DNA of 44,674 nucleotides, taken from contig JAZUKN010000031.1 in the NCBI GenBank assembly GCA_045643285.1, positions 1-44,674 of the forward strand, written 5' to 3'. The position numbers were made by a program, and so were the translations under genes. Numbering within the stretch: the stretch's first letter is position 1; each line of letters opens with the position of its first letter. The DNA comes from UMGS1696 sp045643285. Lineage in GTDB: Bacteria > Bacillota > Clostridia > Oscillospirales > CAG-272. Below the pieces are notes generated by a model that was not told the DNA's origin, ran no database searches, and worked only from the letters and a program-made list of their open reading frames with translations. This document shows positions 14,651 to 22,816 of the stretch, in pieces.

Positions 14651-15607
14651 TTATTTCTCCCGCGCACGCAGTTTTTCGAGAACTGCCTCGAAATTCTCTT
14701 CAAGCGGTGTCTCAAACCGCATTTCTTCCCCTGTCCGCGGATGCCGCAGTATCAGCGCGAATGCGTGAAGCATCTGCCCGTCGATAAGCGGCGCGTTGTG
14801 CTTCTCGAACGCCGTATGCCCTCCGCCGTAGAGCGTGTCCCCCATTAGCGGATGCCCTATATGCGCCATGTGTACCCGTATCTGATGCGTGCGGCCTGTT
14901 TCAAGCACTGCACCGACGTAACAAAAGCCCGATTCGGGAAATCTTTCGATCACTTTCCAGTGCGTGACGGCATTTCTCGCTGTATGCTCGCCGCCTCTGA
15001 TGACCGCCATTTTCTTCCGATCCGTAGGATGCCTGCCGATCGGCGCGTCGACTGTTCCGCTGTCCTCACGCATACCGCCGACGACGATCATTCTGTATTC
15101 TCTGTGCATAGTGTGGTCTTTCAGCTGTTCGGCAAGCGAGAGGTGCGCCGCGTCGTTTTTTGCCGCCGCGATCAGTCCCGACGTGTCCTTGTCTATACGG
15201 TGGACTATCCCCGGTCGCATCACGCCGCCTATGCCCGACAGCGAATCTCCGCAGTGGTATAACAGCGCGTTCACAAGCGTTCCCGACGTATGTCCCGGAG
15301 CAGGATGCACCACCATTCCGACGGGTTTGTTCACGACGATTATATCGCTGTCTTCATAAACCACATCGAGCGGAATGTTCTCCGGCACCGCTTCACAGTC
15401 CTCCGGTTCGGGAAGATCTACTTCGACTGCGTCGCCGCTTTTTGTTTTGTAATTCTTCGCGCACTTCTGCCCGTTCACCGTCACACTGCCGTCGTCGATG
15501 AGCTTCTGCGCCCTTGAACGAGTGACTTCTGCCATGCGCGCGACAAACGAGTCAAGCCGTTCTCCGCTCTCTTCCGCGTCAAAATACAATATTTCTCCGT
15601 CAGTCAT
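14651..15607 (-). CDS. rluD: RluD-family 23S rRNA pseudouridine synthase
   Basis: A 318-residue protein with an N-terminal S4 RNA-binding domain (ERLDSFVARMAEVTRSRAQKL) and a pseudouridine synthase core. The catalytic motif HRIDKDTSG, with the nucleophilic Asp, and the later ETGRTHQIRVH block are intact. It converts uridines in 23S rRNA helix 69 or nearby sites; RluD, YlyB and related members cannot be separated here, but coupling to lspA matches ylyB of Bacillus. Its start overlaps the lspA stop by 8 nt. Confidence 0.9.
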   Translation of the reverse strand: MTDGEILYFDAEESGERLDSFVARMAEVTRSRAQKLIDDGSVTVNGQKCAKNYKTKSGDAVEVDLPEPEDCEAVPENIPLDVVYEDSDIIVVNKPVGMVVHPAPGHTSGTLVNALLYHCGDSLSGIGGVMRPGIVHRIDKDTSGLIAAAKNDAAHLSLAEQLKDHTMHREYRMIVVGGMREDSGTVDAPIGRHPTDRKKMAVIRGGEHTARNAVTHWKVIERFPESGFCYVGAVLETGRTHQIRVHMAHIGHPLMGDTLYGGGHTAFEKHNAPLIDGQMLHAFALILRHPRTGEEMRFETPLEENFEAVLEKLRAREK

Positions 15608-16097
15608 CGTTATTTTCTCCGACGGTTTTTTCTTTGTTTTTCTGCTTCTGTTCGGCGATCATCTCAACGATCAGCGCGAGTATTATCATTCCGCAACCGA
15701 TGCAGACGAACGAGTCGGCAACGTTGAAAACATAAAAATCAATGAAACGGCAGTCTATCATATCGACGACGAAGCCCCTGCCGATGCGGTCTATCATGTT
15801 GCCGATGCCGCCGCCGATCACAAACGAGATACCGACGCGCATCCACGCGCTTTTCGGCTTCGACACGACGAGCCACACAAACAGCGCGACGATGCCGACT
15901 GACGAAATTATCATGAACACCGCACGGTTGTCGGCAAGCATACCGAACGCCGCACCGCGGTTTTCAACGTAAGTGAAATGCAGTACGTTTTCGATGACCG
16001 TAAAGGTCGGGATGCCCGAAAGGCACAGCACGGAGAAATATTTCGTAAGCTGGTCGAGCAAAACGACTGCGAGAATTATTATTACCGAGAGAATCAT
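15600..16097 (-). CDS. lspA: prolipoprotein signal peptidase II
   Basis: A 165-residue integral membrane protein with four hydrophobic segments. The conserved blocks VENRGAAFG, GNMIDRIGRGFVVDMID and VFNVADSF contain the two catalytic Asp residues of this aspartyl protease. It cleaves signal peptides of diacylglyceryl-modified lipoproteins such as the candidates at 24251 and 25720. The C-terminal 15 residues are charged. It is co-transcribed with rluD and follows the DivIVA gene by 19 nt. Confidence 0.95.
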   Translation of the reverse strand: MILSVIIILAVVLLDQLTKYFSVLCLSGIPTFTVIENVLHFTYVENRGAAFGMLADNRAVFMIISSVGIVALFVWLVVSKPKSAWMRVGISFVIGGGIGNMIDRIGRGFVVDMIDCRFIDFYVFNVADSFVCIGCGMIILALIVEMIAEQKQKNKEKTVGENNDD

Positions 16098-16116
16098 TTT
16101 AAGTTAAGCCGTCCTG

Positions 16117-17772
16117 TCAGAATTTCTTGTGTTTGCCGCTCGTCGGAGAGGACGCACGGGGTGCGTCCGGCTGGCGCATTATTTCGTCGATGTCGCTCTT
16201 TTCTCTCATATCGGAGAACGCGCGTCTGAATTCGTCTTCGGAAACGCCGTCCGCCGCGAGAGCAGACACGATCCCGTCGAAGTCGTCTGTCTTTTTCGCA
16301 CCGCCGTTCATCTTTTTTACGATGTCAAGCACGTTTGTGTTGCCGGACGCATCATCGGAGAGCGTGAAATCGTCGCGGTCGTCGTCTTTGAGAGCTTTTT
16401 CCGCCTCGTCGTATTCGAGATCGTATTCGTCCTGCTCGTTTTCGTCAGATTCCGTTTCTTCCGTCTCTTCGTCAAGCTCAAATTCGAGCGGCTCGCTTTC
16501 GGGCGACTCGTCTTTGTAGAGCGGCTCGTCTTCGTCAGATTCGCCCGATTCAGCCTCTTCAACAGGCTCGTCTTCGAGCGGCTCATCGTCCCACGGAAGC
16601 GAGCGATCTTCTTCGTCTTCTTCGTTCCCGTCCGTTTCTGCGGCAGGCTCGTCAGCCTCTTTGATCAAATTGTCTTCAAGCGGTTCGTCCTCGAACGGTT
16701 CGTCTTCTTCGGGGATCTCATCGAAGGAATCGTAATATTCTTCCTCTTCGTCGTCGCCGACTGTTATGTAAAGGTCACTTTTCGGAAGATCATCATCTTC
16801 GTCTTCGCCGTCATCGTTCACCGGTTCGGGCTTCGAGATCGTAACGTGAACTTCTTCCGGCTCGGCTTCGGGTTCGACCTCGGCTTCAGGTTCATCCGCC
16901 GTCTGCGCGTCTTCTGCGAACACAAGCGGCGCAGATTCTCCGTCTGCAGGAGTATTATCCTGATTTTCGCCGCCGTCCGTCAGCATCGCGCCCGTAACGT
17001 CATCCGGCACTTCACCGGATTCAAGCTGTTCGACGATCTTCGTCACCGACGAGAGCATCGTGTCCGCCGAGCCGCTTATCGACTCAAGCGAGCTGATATG
17101 ATTCGAGTACAGCGAGAAAACGTCTCCGCGGAACTCGGATACTTCTTTATACATACGCTCTGCGGCGGTATAAATAGCGGTAAGGTCACGACAGGCGTCG
17201 TCCGCTTTGTTTTCGGCGTCGCGGATGATCTTGCGGGATGCGATAGCCGCGTCTGTGATGATCTGTTCAGCCGCCGCACGCGCCTTTTTCGCCGACTGAG
17301 CGATGATCGCGTCGGATTTTTCCTGCGCTTCGAGGATTATTGCGTCTCCGCGGCTTCTTGCGGCACTGAGAAGTGTGCGCGCTCTTTCTTCGGACGCGGC
17401 ACGCAGTTTTTCGGTCTCTACCTTTGCACTCTCCAGTTCGGCTTTCTTCGCCTCAAGCTCGTCCGTGACACGTTTCAGTTCGGCTTTTGCGTCGGAGAGC
17501 AGTGCGACGTCGGAGTTTTCGGGCGTACCTTTTTCTTCCGTCTGCTCCGGCTCGGACTGCGCGTTTTCCGCGGACGAATAGATGCTTTGCAGCTCCTTTG
17601 TGAGCGATTCGAGCTTTCGGAGTGCAAATACGAGCCGTCTGTCGCTTTCCGCAGAATGCTTTTCGAGCTTTGCAAATTCGCCGTTAATCGACGAGATATA
17701 GGAATCAACGTCGTCCGGCGCGTAACCGCGAAGAGTACGCGAAAACTGCTTTTTCGTAAAATCCTTTGGCAT
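16117..17772 (-). CDS. DivIVA-domain protein with very long acidic region
   Basis: A 551-residue protein. Residues 1-60 (MPKDFTKKQFSRTLRGYAPDDVDSYI and on) are the DivIVA membrane-binding domain, followed by a helical coiled-coil region to about 250. Residues about 300-480 are extremely rich in Glu/Asp, with repeats such as EDEPLEDE, and a short basic C-terminus ends GKHKKF. DivIVA marks negatively curved membrane at septa and poles. The common DivIVA is about 160-230 residues, so the acidic region is an unusual addition. It follows ylmH, as in the conserved division cluster. Confidence 0.85.
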   Translation of the reverse strand: MPKDFTKKQFSRTLRGYAPDDVDSYISSINGEFAKLEKHSAESDRRLVFALRKLESLTKELQSIYSSAENAQSEPEQTEEKGTPENSDVALLSDAKAELKRVTDELEAKKAELESAKVETEKLRAASEERARTLLSAARSRGDAIILEAQEKSDAIIAQSAKKARAAAEQIITDAAIASRKIIRDAENKADDACRDLTAIYTAAERMYKEVSEFRGDVFSLYSNHISSLESISGSADTMLSSVTKIVEQLESGEVPDDVTGAMLTDGGENQDNTPADGESAPLVFAEDAQTADEPEAEVEPEAEPEEVHVTISKPEPVNDDGEDEDDDLPKSDLYITVGDDEEEEYYDSFDEIPEEDEPFEDEPLEDNLIKEADEPAAETDGNEEDEEDRSLPWDDEPLEDEPVEEAESGESDEDEPLYKDESPESEPLEFELDEETEETESDENEQDEYDLEYDEAEKALKDDDRDDFTLSDDASGNTNVLDIVKKMNGGAKKTDDFDGIVSALAADGVSEDEFRRAFSDMREKSDIDEIMRQPDAPRASSPTSGKHKKF

Positions 17773-17810
17773 TTATATCATCCCTTTCGCCCGAAGTGGT
17801 GTATTTTCAG

Positions 17811-18638
17811 TTACATATATTTCTTTGCGGCGATCTTCAGCCGTCCGCTTTTCGTTTCTCCCGTCACGTCGCCGATGAGGTATTTCCCGTACCCTCTGAC
17901 GGAAACGATGTCGCCGGACTTCACGTCAGCCGAAACATTATCGGTAACGGCATACGACAGTTCGACAAGCCCCTCGCGTATCATTTCCGCCGAAGTTTCG
18001 CGCGACTGTCCCGTGAGTGCTTTCACGATCCCGTCGAGACGTGGAGACGACACCGTAAGCGGCACGTCTTCAAACCTGCGCGGCACGGTCCACGTTGGCT
18101 CTACATCGGTGCGCGTGACTTTCACGCCGTCACGCCCAATCTTTGTGAGTGATTCGATAATATAATCCGCGATCCTGTCGGCGACGAAGATCACGGCTTC
18201 GTTTCCGTTCAGCACCGCTATATCCCCGATCACGGAGCGGTTCACGCCGAGAGATAGGACGGAACCCATATAGTCGCGGTGAGTGAGTTCTCTGAATCCG
18301 CTTCCCTTTACCGACAGCGCGGTTATCGGGATCTCGGATAATATTTCGGGATGTTCGGCAAGGTACGACGCGAAAAATACCGTTCTTTCGCCGTCAGTGG
18401 GCATACAGTGGCGCGGCGCGTCTGTTGGCATATACCATTCGGGGAGAAAGACAGCAATTCTTCTCTCCGTTCCGAGAGCGCCGCCCCAAAAGAAACAGTT
18501 TTCGGTCGACAGTCCGGGAGTACAGAGTTCTCTCATGACATCGTTCTGCTCGCCGGGGGAAAAGAAATCCGTTGTGCCAGTGGCATATTCCGACGTGCGG
18601 TATGCGTCCGCCGCGCGTGAGGATGAAGATGGTTTCAT
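17811..18638 (-). CDS. ylmH: YlmH-type S4-domain RNA-binding protein
   Basis: A 275-residue protein. The N-terminal half (TTDFFSPGEQNDVM, FLPEWY, LTHRDYMGSVLSLGVNRSVIGDI) matches YlmH, and the C-terminal S4 domain (SSPRLDGIVKALTGQSRE...SYAVTDNVSADVKSGDIVSVRGYGKY) binds RNA. YlmH homologues act in ribosome-associated quality control and sit in the division gene cluster. The RBS for ATG 18638 is poor, and the frame is open a little upstream without a standard start, so the start is uncertain. A hairpin array lies about 40-120 nt upstream. Confidence 0.85.
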   Translation of the reverse strand: MKPSSSSRAADAYRTSEYATGTTDFFSPGEQNDVMRELCTPGLSTENCFFWGGALGTERRIAVFLPEWYMPTDAPRHCMPTDGERTVFFASYLAEHPEILSEIPITALSVKGSGFRELTHRDYMGSVLSLGVNRSVIGDIAVLNGNEAVIFVADRIADYIIESLTKIGRDGVKVTRTDVEPTWTVPRRFEDVPLTVSSPRLDGIVKALTGQSRETSAEMIREGLVELSYAVTDNVSADVKSGDIVSVRGYGKYLIGDVTGETKSGRLKIAAKKYM

Positions 18639-18678
18639 GTGGATTGCTTCAAATTCTTTCTTTATATCTTTTATTAAC

Positions 18679-18757
18679 TTGCGCGGAGCGCAATCATCGT
18701 TACGCTTAGCGTATCATCGTTGCGTCAGCATCATCGTTTGCCGCAGGCAATCATAAC
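18679..18757. repeat. array of four different palindromes with constant 7-nt spacer
   Basis: Palindromes at 18679-18693 (TTGCGC/GCGCAA), 18701-18713 (TACGC/GCGTA), 18721-18730 (TGC/GCA) and 18738-18750 (TTGCC/GGCAA) are each followed by TCATCGT at 18694, 18714 and 18731, then a decayed TCATAAC at 18751. Period is 20, 17 and 20 nt. It lies in the 154-bp gap between yggT and ylmH and would be transcribed with them. Confidence 0.7.
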
Positions 18758-18792
18758 TTCCTGATTTGCTACTTCTTACTTCTTACCTTGAT

Positions 18793-19053
18793 TCATCTTA
18801 TCACTGACTGCAATAATGCTATCACTATTGCAGTGAGGAAAAACGGCACGTCGAGGACTCTTCCGCTTCCCGCTCCCATTGCGTTGAACAGTGCGCGCAT
18901 AGGATAGCATATATAATACGCCGCCGTGTTTATCAGGTCTTCAAACTTTGACGGCGTGGACGGCGGAAACCAGCTCATTATCGCCGCAATAAGCAAAATG
19001 ATCGAAGCCGCGTCAAGTGCGATCTTCAACAAAAACAGAATCATTACACCCAT
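18793..19053 (-). CDS. yggT: YggT-family membrane protein
   Basis: An 86-residue protein with two hydrophobic segments (about residues 4-27 and 66-84) and the family motif SWFPP...YYICYPMRALFN. YggT (YlmG) proteins are membrane proteins of the division cluster with roles in cell shape or osmotic tolerance and chloroplast nucleoid organisation in plants; the molecular activity is unclear. RBS CGGAGG lies about 9 nt upstream. It heads the yggT-ylmH-divIVA-lspA-rluD group. Confidence 0.88.
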   Translation of the reverse strand: MGVMILFLLKIALDAASIILLIAAIMSWFPPSTPSKFEDLINTAAYYICYPMRALFNAMGAGSGRVLDVPFFLTAIVIALLQSVIR

Positions 19054-19099
19054 TTTACAAGCCTCCGTCGGGATCAGTACAACAATCCCATTATAATCG

Positions 19100-19147
19100 A
19101 AAACCGGACATTTTTATTCATAAAGAATCCGATGTCCGGTATTTTTT
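19100..19147. terminator. terminator-like hairpin after sepF
   Basis: ACCGGACAT pairs with ATGTCCGGT around a 20-nt loop. A TTTTTT run follows on + and a shorter TTTT on -, so partial termination of the sepF transcript is plausible. A TATAAT-like box for yggT lies at its left side. Confidence 0.6.
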
Positions 19148-19222
19148 GTATAGAAACAAGACCTGACCGCTTTTTCTTCGCTTTCAGTTTTTGTCTTTTA
19201 TGTTATTGTTCTTTCCGTTTGC

Positions 19223-19792
19223 TCAGTTGAAGTCAGCGAAATCGTTGATAACAGCCGTCGGTGCTTCGGGAGCAGGTGCCGGAGCAGGGGCGGGTGCCGG
19301 AGCAGGCTCTACCTTCTGCTGGTTGATCTGTGCGTCTCCCACATCGACATTCGACGGTGTGATAACATACGCGTTTGTGGCGATCTTCTTGAGAGAGCCG
19401 CCTATCGAGTATGCAACACCGGAAAGGAAGTCGATAAGTCTGCGCGACGTTTCCTTGTTCGTGTCTTCAAGGTTGAGAACGACTGTGCTCTTCTGAAGCA
19501 GATGATTTGCGATCTGCGCGGCTGTAGCACCGTCGTAGGTCGTGGGATGAACGACCTGCATCTTGATGTTCGATCCGGAAAGGGAGATGCCGCTTCCCGA
19601 CTGAGGAGCAGAGAACGGTGCGGAATGTGTTGCCATGCCGCTCGGCTGATAAGAGCCGTTCTGGACCTCTGTGTCCTTTACGCCGTCATCATAGCTGTCG
19701 TTATCAAATCCGTTATAGTAATCGTCTTCGTACGACTCGTCAAAGCCGTCATTTGCTCCGGTTACTTTTTTGATTCGATCCATGAGTCCCAT
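19223..19792 (-). CDS. sepF: cell division protein SepF
   Basis: About 189 residues. The N-terminal amphipathic helix MGLMDRIKKVTG is the SepF membrane anchor. A disordered acidic linker follows, then the conserved SepF domain (VVHPTTYDGATAAQIANHLL, VVLNLEDTNKETSRRLIDFLSG, KKIATNAYVITPSNV), which polymerises into rings and bundles FtsZ. The C-terminus has an unusual (AP)n tail ending INDFADFN. ATG 19792 is chosen for GGAGG 7 nt upstream. It is 43 nt from yggS, as in the conserved cluster. Confidence 0.93.
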   Translation of the reverse strand: MGLMDRIKKVTGANDGFDESYEDDYYNGFDNDSYDDGVKDTEVQNGSYQPSGMATHSAPFSAPQSGSGISLSGSNIKMQVVHPTTYDGATAAQIANHLLQKSTVVLNLEDTNKETSRRLIDFLSGVAYSIGGSLKKIATNAYVITPSNVDVGDAQINQQKVEPAPAPAPAPAPAPEAPTAVINDFADFN

Positions 19793-19835
19793 AGTATTCC
19801 TCCGTTCTGTCATCGTGACAGATAATTGACTTTAT

Positions 19836-20567
19836 TTATTTCGAGAGTTTTGCGCCGTAATCCCGTCTGCCGAAAATCGAAGTTCCGACTCTGACGAGCG
19901 TCGCACCTTCTTCAATGGCGACCTCAAAAGAGTCGCTCATTCCCATAGATAGAATGCTCTCTTTTATATTATGCGATTTTTTTACGAAAATGTCAAGGAA
20001 AATTTCGTAAGATTCTCTAAAATATTTGCGATTTTCTTCAATTTTTTCACATTTCGGCGTCATTGCCATCATTCCGCGCACTTCAAGCGAGTGAAAACAA
20101 GACATTTTTTCGTATAATTCCGGCAGGAGAGACGAATTTATTCCCGTTTTCGACTCCTCTCCGCCGATGTTCACTTCGATCAGCACAGGCTGGATCAACC
20201 CGAGGCGTGCCGCCTGCCTGTCGATCTCTTCGGCTATCTCAAGCGAATCCACCGAGTGTATCAGTCCGGCTTTCCCGACGACGTATTTGACTTTGTTCTT
20301 CTGCAGATGCCCGATGAAGTCCATCCGGCAACCGGCGGCTGTCACCTCGGCGAACTTGTCTCTGAACTCCTGCGCGTGATTCTCTCCGCACAGTGTCATA
20401 CCGCACTCACGGGCGAGAAAAACGGTGTCCTCCGCCGGCATGGTTTTCGATGCCGCAAGAAGCGTGACGGGTGCGTCGCCGCCGCGTTTCTTCTTCGCCG
20501 CTTCTATCCGTTCGAGCACGCTAAAGTAATTCTCTCTCAGCTCGTTCTTTCTTTCATCCGTCAGCAT
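19836..20567 (-). CDS. yggS: PLP homeostasis protein (YggS/PLPBP)
   Basis: A 243-residue alanine-racemase-fold protein. The PLP lysine lies in TLLAASKTMP; LCGENHAQEF, FIGHLQKNKVKYV, LIEVNIGGEESKTG and the terminal VRVGTSIFGRRDYG are family landmarks. It binds PLP without known catalysis and buffers B6 and amino-acid pools. Its ATG overlaps the upstream stop by one base (TGATG). The neighbouring sepF and yggT are its usual partners. Confidence 0.93.
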   Translation of the reverse strand: MLTDERKNELRENYFSVLERIEAAKKKRGGDAPVTLLAASKTMPAEDTVFLARECGMTLCGENHAQEFRDKFAEVTAAGCRMDFIGHLQKNKVKYVVGKAGLIHSVDSLEIAEEIDRQAARLGLIQPVLIEVNIGGEESKTGINSSLLPELYEKMSCFHSLEVRGMMAMTPKCEKIEENRKYFRESYEIFLDIFVKKSHNIKESILSMGMSDSFEVAIEEGATLVRVGTSIFGRRDYGAKLSK

Positions 20568-21871
20568 CAGCTTATCACCTTTCCGTCGTACAGATCGACT
20601 CCGCCGACTACGACTATATCGTTCTGTCTGATAAAGCCGTACGTCTTTTCTTCTCCGCCCGAGACGAGGTCCGACTGATTCTCATTCGTAATAAGAATCT
20701 CGTCGCCGCCCTCTCCGGTACATATGACATCGGTGCCGTTGTCATGGATTATGTTTATCCGTCTGAACGCTATCGTGACTTCGTCCATTATGTATACGCC
20801 CTCGTAGCCGTCGACCACGCGGACCGCAGATTTCGGTATCCTGAAACCGGTATACGAGCGCGACGTTATCGTGACAGGCTGCATCCGTGTAAAATCGAAA
20901 CCGGACGGGATCCTGCCGGAGCGGAGAAATACAAGCGCACCGTCACCGCCGCTCTCTGCCGTCACTCGGTCAACGTTCATCGTCATTTCGTATCCCGAAT
21001 ACGGAAAGAACACCGAGCATTTTCCGAGAGAATCAAGCGCCGCCGCTTCTTCTTTCGTCATCAGGCAAGCGAGATACCAGTTATAGTCAGTCACCGTCAC
21101 GCCGATTATTCCCGTCAGGCTGTCGGGAGACGACTCTGTCATCCGCTCAAATTCCGAATACGTCACCGTGTCCTTTTTGTCCGACGAAAAGATCTTTCCG
21201 TATCCGTCGTACCCTGCGAAGAAATATCCCGTGCCTGCGCTGTAGACTTCCTCAAGCCGCTTGCCGAGTTTTGAAGCCAGCTCGTCCTTATCCTTTGTGA
21301 GCTCCGCTATCTCTTTATCGCAGTCCTTGGTTTTTCCCGTGATGATGTTGTGATTCTTTATACCGAGCAGAAGCGTTGTGCGGAGAGAAACGGTATCCGA
21401 GTAGTTTCCGCTGTCCGCGCTTTTCCGTATTGCCGCCACCGTGTCGTAGATCGACGTTTCTATTCCCGCTGTGGACTTGAAAGAATTGTCCGATTCCTTT
21501 GCCTTTTCAAATAGTGCGATCTGCTTCTCGATCTCCTCGATGCGCTCCTCAATGTCCGGATGCGATTCGGAATATACCTCCGCGATAAGCTCCCCTGCGT
21601 GAACGTGCTCGCCGCTCTGCACTTTCGGGATCACGCTTTTTCCGCTGACGGAGGAATACACGGGCGTTTCCGCGCGCATTATGTAGCCATCCGTCTCCAC
21701 AGTCTCACTGACAGTCGTGAGCCGTGCGTCGACAAGCTCGAGTCCGTCCGAAAAACGTCGGAAGAAGTGCGAGCCGATATATATGAGCAGTGCGACTGCG
21801 AGCAGTGCTCCGAGTACGATGAAGAGTACCCGGCGCAGGTATTTTTTGTCGAACATTTCCGTGATTTTCAT
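20567..21871 (-). CDS. HlyD-like membrane-fusion-type protein
   Basis: A 434-residue protein with one N-terminal transmembrane helix (about residues 13-34) and an extracellular part. VETDGYIMRAETPVYSSVSGKSVIP and VQSGEHVHAGELIAEVYSES resemble the lipoyl/barrel-sandwich halves of HlyD adaptors, separated by a helical hairpin (about residues 105-210). A beta-barrel region and GFRIPKSAVRVVDGYEGVYI follow. No transporter partner is encoded nearby. In many Clostridia a similar protein precedes yggS-sepF, so a role in cell envelope or division is possible. Substrate unknown. Confidence 0.75.
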   Translation of the reverse strand: MKITEMFDKKYLRRVLFIVLGALLAVALLIYIGSHFFRRFSDGLELVDARLTTVSETVETDGYIMRAETPVYSSVSGKSVIPKVQSGEHVHAGELIAEVYSESHPDIEERIEEIEKQIALFEKAKESDNSFKSTAGIETSIYDTVAAIRKSADSGNYSDTVSLRTTLLLGIKNHNIITGKTKDCDKEIAELTKDKDELASKLGKRLEEVYSAGTGYFFAGYDGYGKIFSSDKKDTVTYSEFERMTESSPDSLTGIIGVTVTDYNWYLACLMTKEEAAALDSLGKCSVFFPYSGYEMTMNVDRVTAESGGDGALVFLRSGRIPSGFDFTRMQPVTITSRSYTGFRIPKSAVRVVDGYEGVYIMDEVTIAFRRINIIHDNGTDVICTGEGGDEILITNENQSDLVSGGEEKTYGFIRQNDIVVVGGVDLYDGKVIS

Positions 21872-21896
21872 TTCGTTTCCTTATATATTTCCGTTC

Positions 21897-22814
21897 TTAT
21901 TCGAGAACGAACAGCTTTTCCTGCTTTATGCAAGGCTCGCCGTCTATCGTTTCGGCGCGTCCGAGCGCGATGAATCTGCCGCCGTTATTGAGCCGCACGA
22001 GCGTTCCGTCCGGATAGAACCGACGCAGTTTTTTCTGATACAGCGGTGTGCCGCCTCTTATGAGCTTTGCGTAAAAATCGTTGATGTTTATCTCGTCGAG
22101 GTCGGAGAACAGCGTTTCCACGGGTTTCGGGAGCTTTAATCTTTCCTCAAATGTCATATTGTCGAGATCTTCTACTGTCACGCAGTCGTCGAGCGTGAAG
22201 CTGCCCGTCCTCGTCCGCACGAGAGACGCCATAGCCGCTCCGCATCCGAGTTTTTTACCTATATCGGCGCAGAGCGTGCGGATGTATGTACCTTTTGAGC
22301 AGTTCACGCGGAGCCTGTAGGTGTCGTCCGTCTCCTTTTCGCACTCACACGAATAGATTTCGACCTCTCTCGGCTGTCTTTCGACTTCTCCGCCCTCTCG
22401 CGCGATGTCGCAGAGCTTCCGTCCTCCGACCTTGATAGCGGAGTACATCGGCGGTATCTGCTCTATCTTTCCGACGAACGCCGCGCACGCCTCGCGCACT
22501 TCGTCCTCCGTCGGGAGAACGTCAGTTGACGTAAGCACCTCGCCCGTCGTGTCCTCGGTGTCCGTCGTGATGCCGAGCCGCATTTCGGCAACGTATTCCT
22601 TATCGTGCGCCATGACGTAGTCCGACGCTTTTACCGCACGTCCGAGCAGTATCGGCAACACGCCCGTTGCCATGGGATCGAGCGTTCCCGTGTGACCGAC
22701 GCGCGGCGTATCGTACAGCTTTCGGCACGACGATATTATTCTGTGAGACGTCACTCCGGCGTGCTTGTTTATCACGAGCACTCCCGTGACGGTATCGGGT
22801 TTCTTTTTCGACAT
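21897..22814 (-). CDS. truB: tRNA pseudouridine-55 synthase
   Basis: A 305-residue protein. GVLVINKHAGVTSH and VGHTGTLDPMATGVLP, containing the catalytic Asp, are the TruB signatures, with DKEYVAEMRLGITTDTED and YIRTLCADIGKKLG following. It makes pseudouridine 55 in the T loop of tRNAs. It directly follows nrnA with a 2-nt gap, the usual rbfA-nrnA-truB order; ribF, which often follows, is absent here and replaced by the HlyD-like gene. Confidence 0.95.
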   Translation of the reverse strand: MSKKKPDTVTGVLVINKHAGVTSHRIISSCRKLYDTPRVGHTGTLDPMATGVLPILLGRAVKASDYVMAHDKEYVAEMRLGITTDTEDTTGEVLTSTDVLPTEDEVREACAAFVGKIEQIPPMYSAIKVGGRKLCDIAREGGEVERQPREVEIYSCECEKETDDTYRLRVNCSKGTYIRTLCADIGKKLGCGAAMASLVRTRTGSFTLDDCVTVEDLDNMTFEERLKLPKPVETLFSDLDEININDFYAKLIRGGTPLYQKKLRRFYPDGTLVRLNNGGRFIALGRAETIDGEPCIKQEKLFVLE

Positions 22815-22816
22815 TG

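Noticed and set aside
16129..18165. 678-codon + strand open frame opposite divIVA and ylmH
   Set aside because: Phe/Arg/Val-rich product arising from the complement of Glu/Asp codons; no motif or start signal.
18679..18757. CRISPR array
   Set aside because: The constant part is only 7 nt, the variable parts are palindromes of 10-15 nt, and no cas genes are near.
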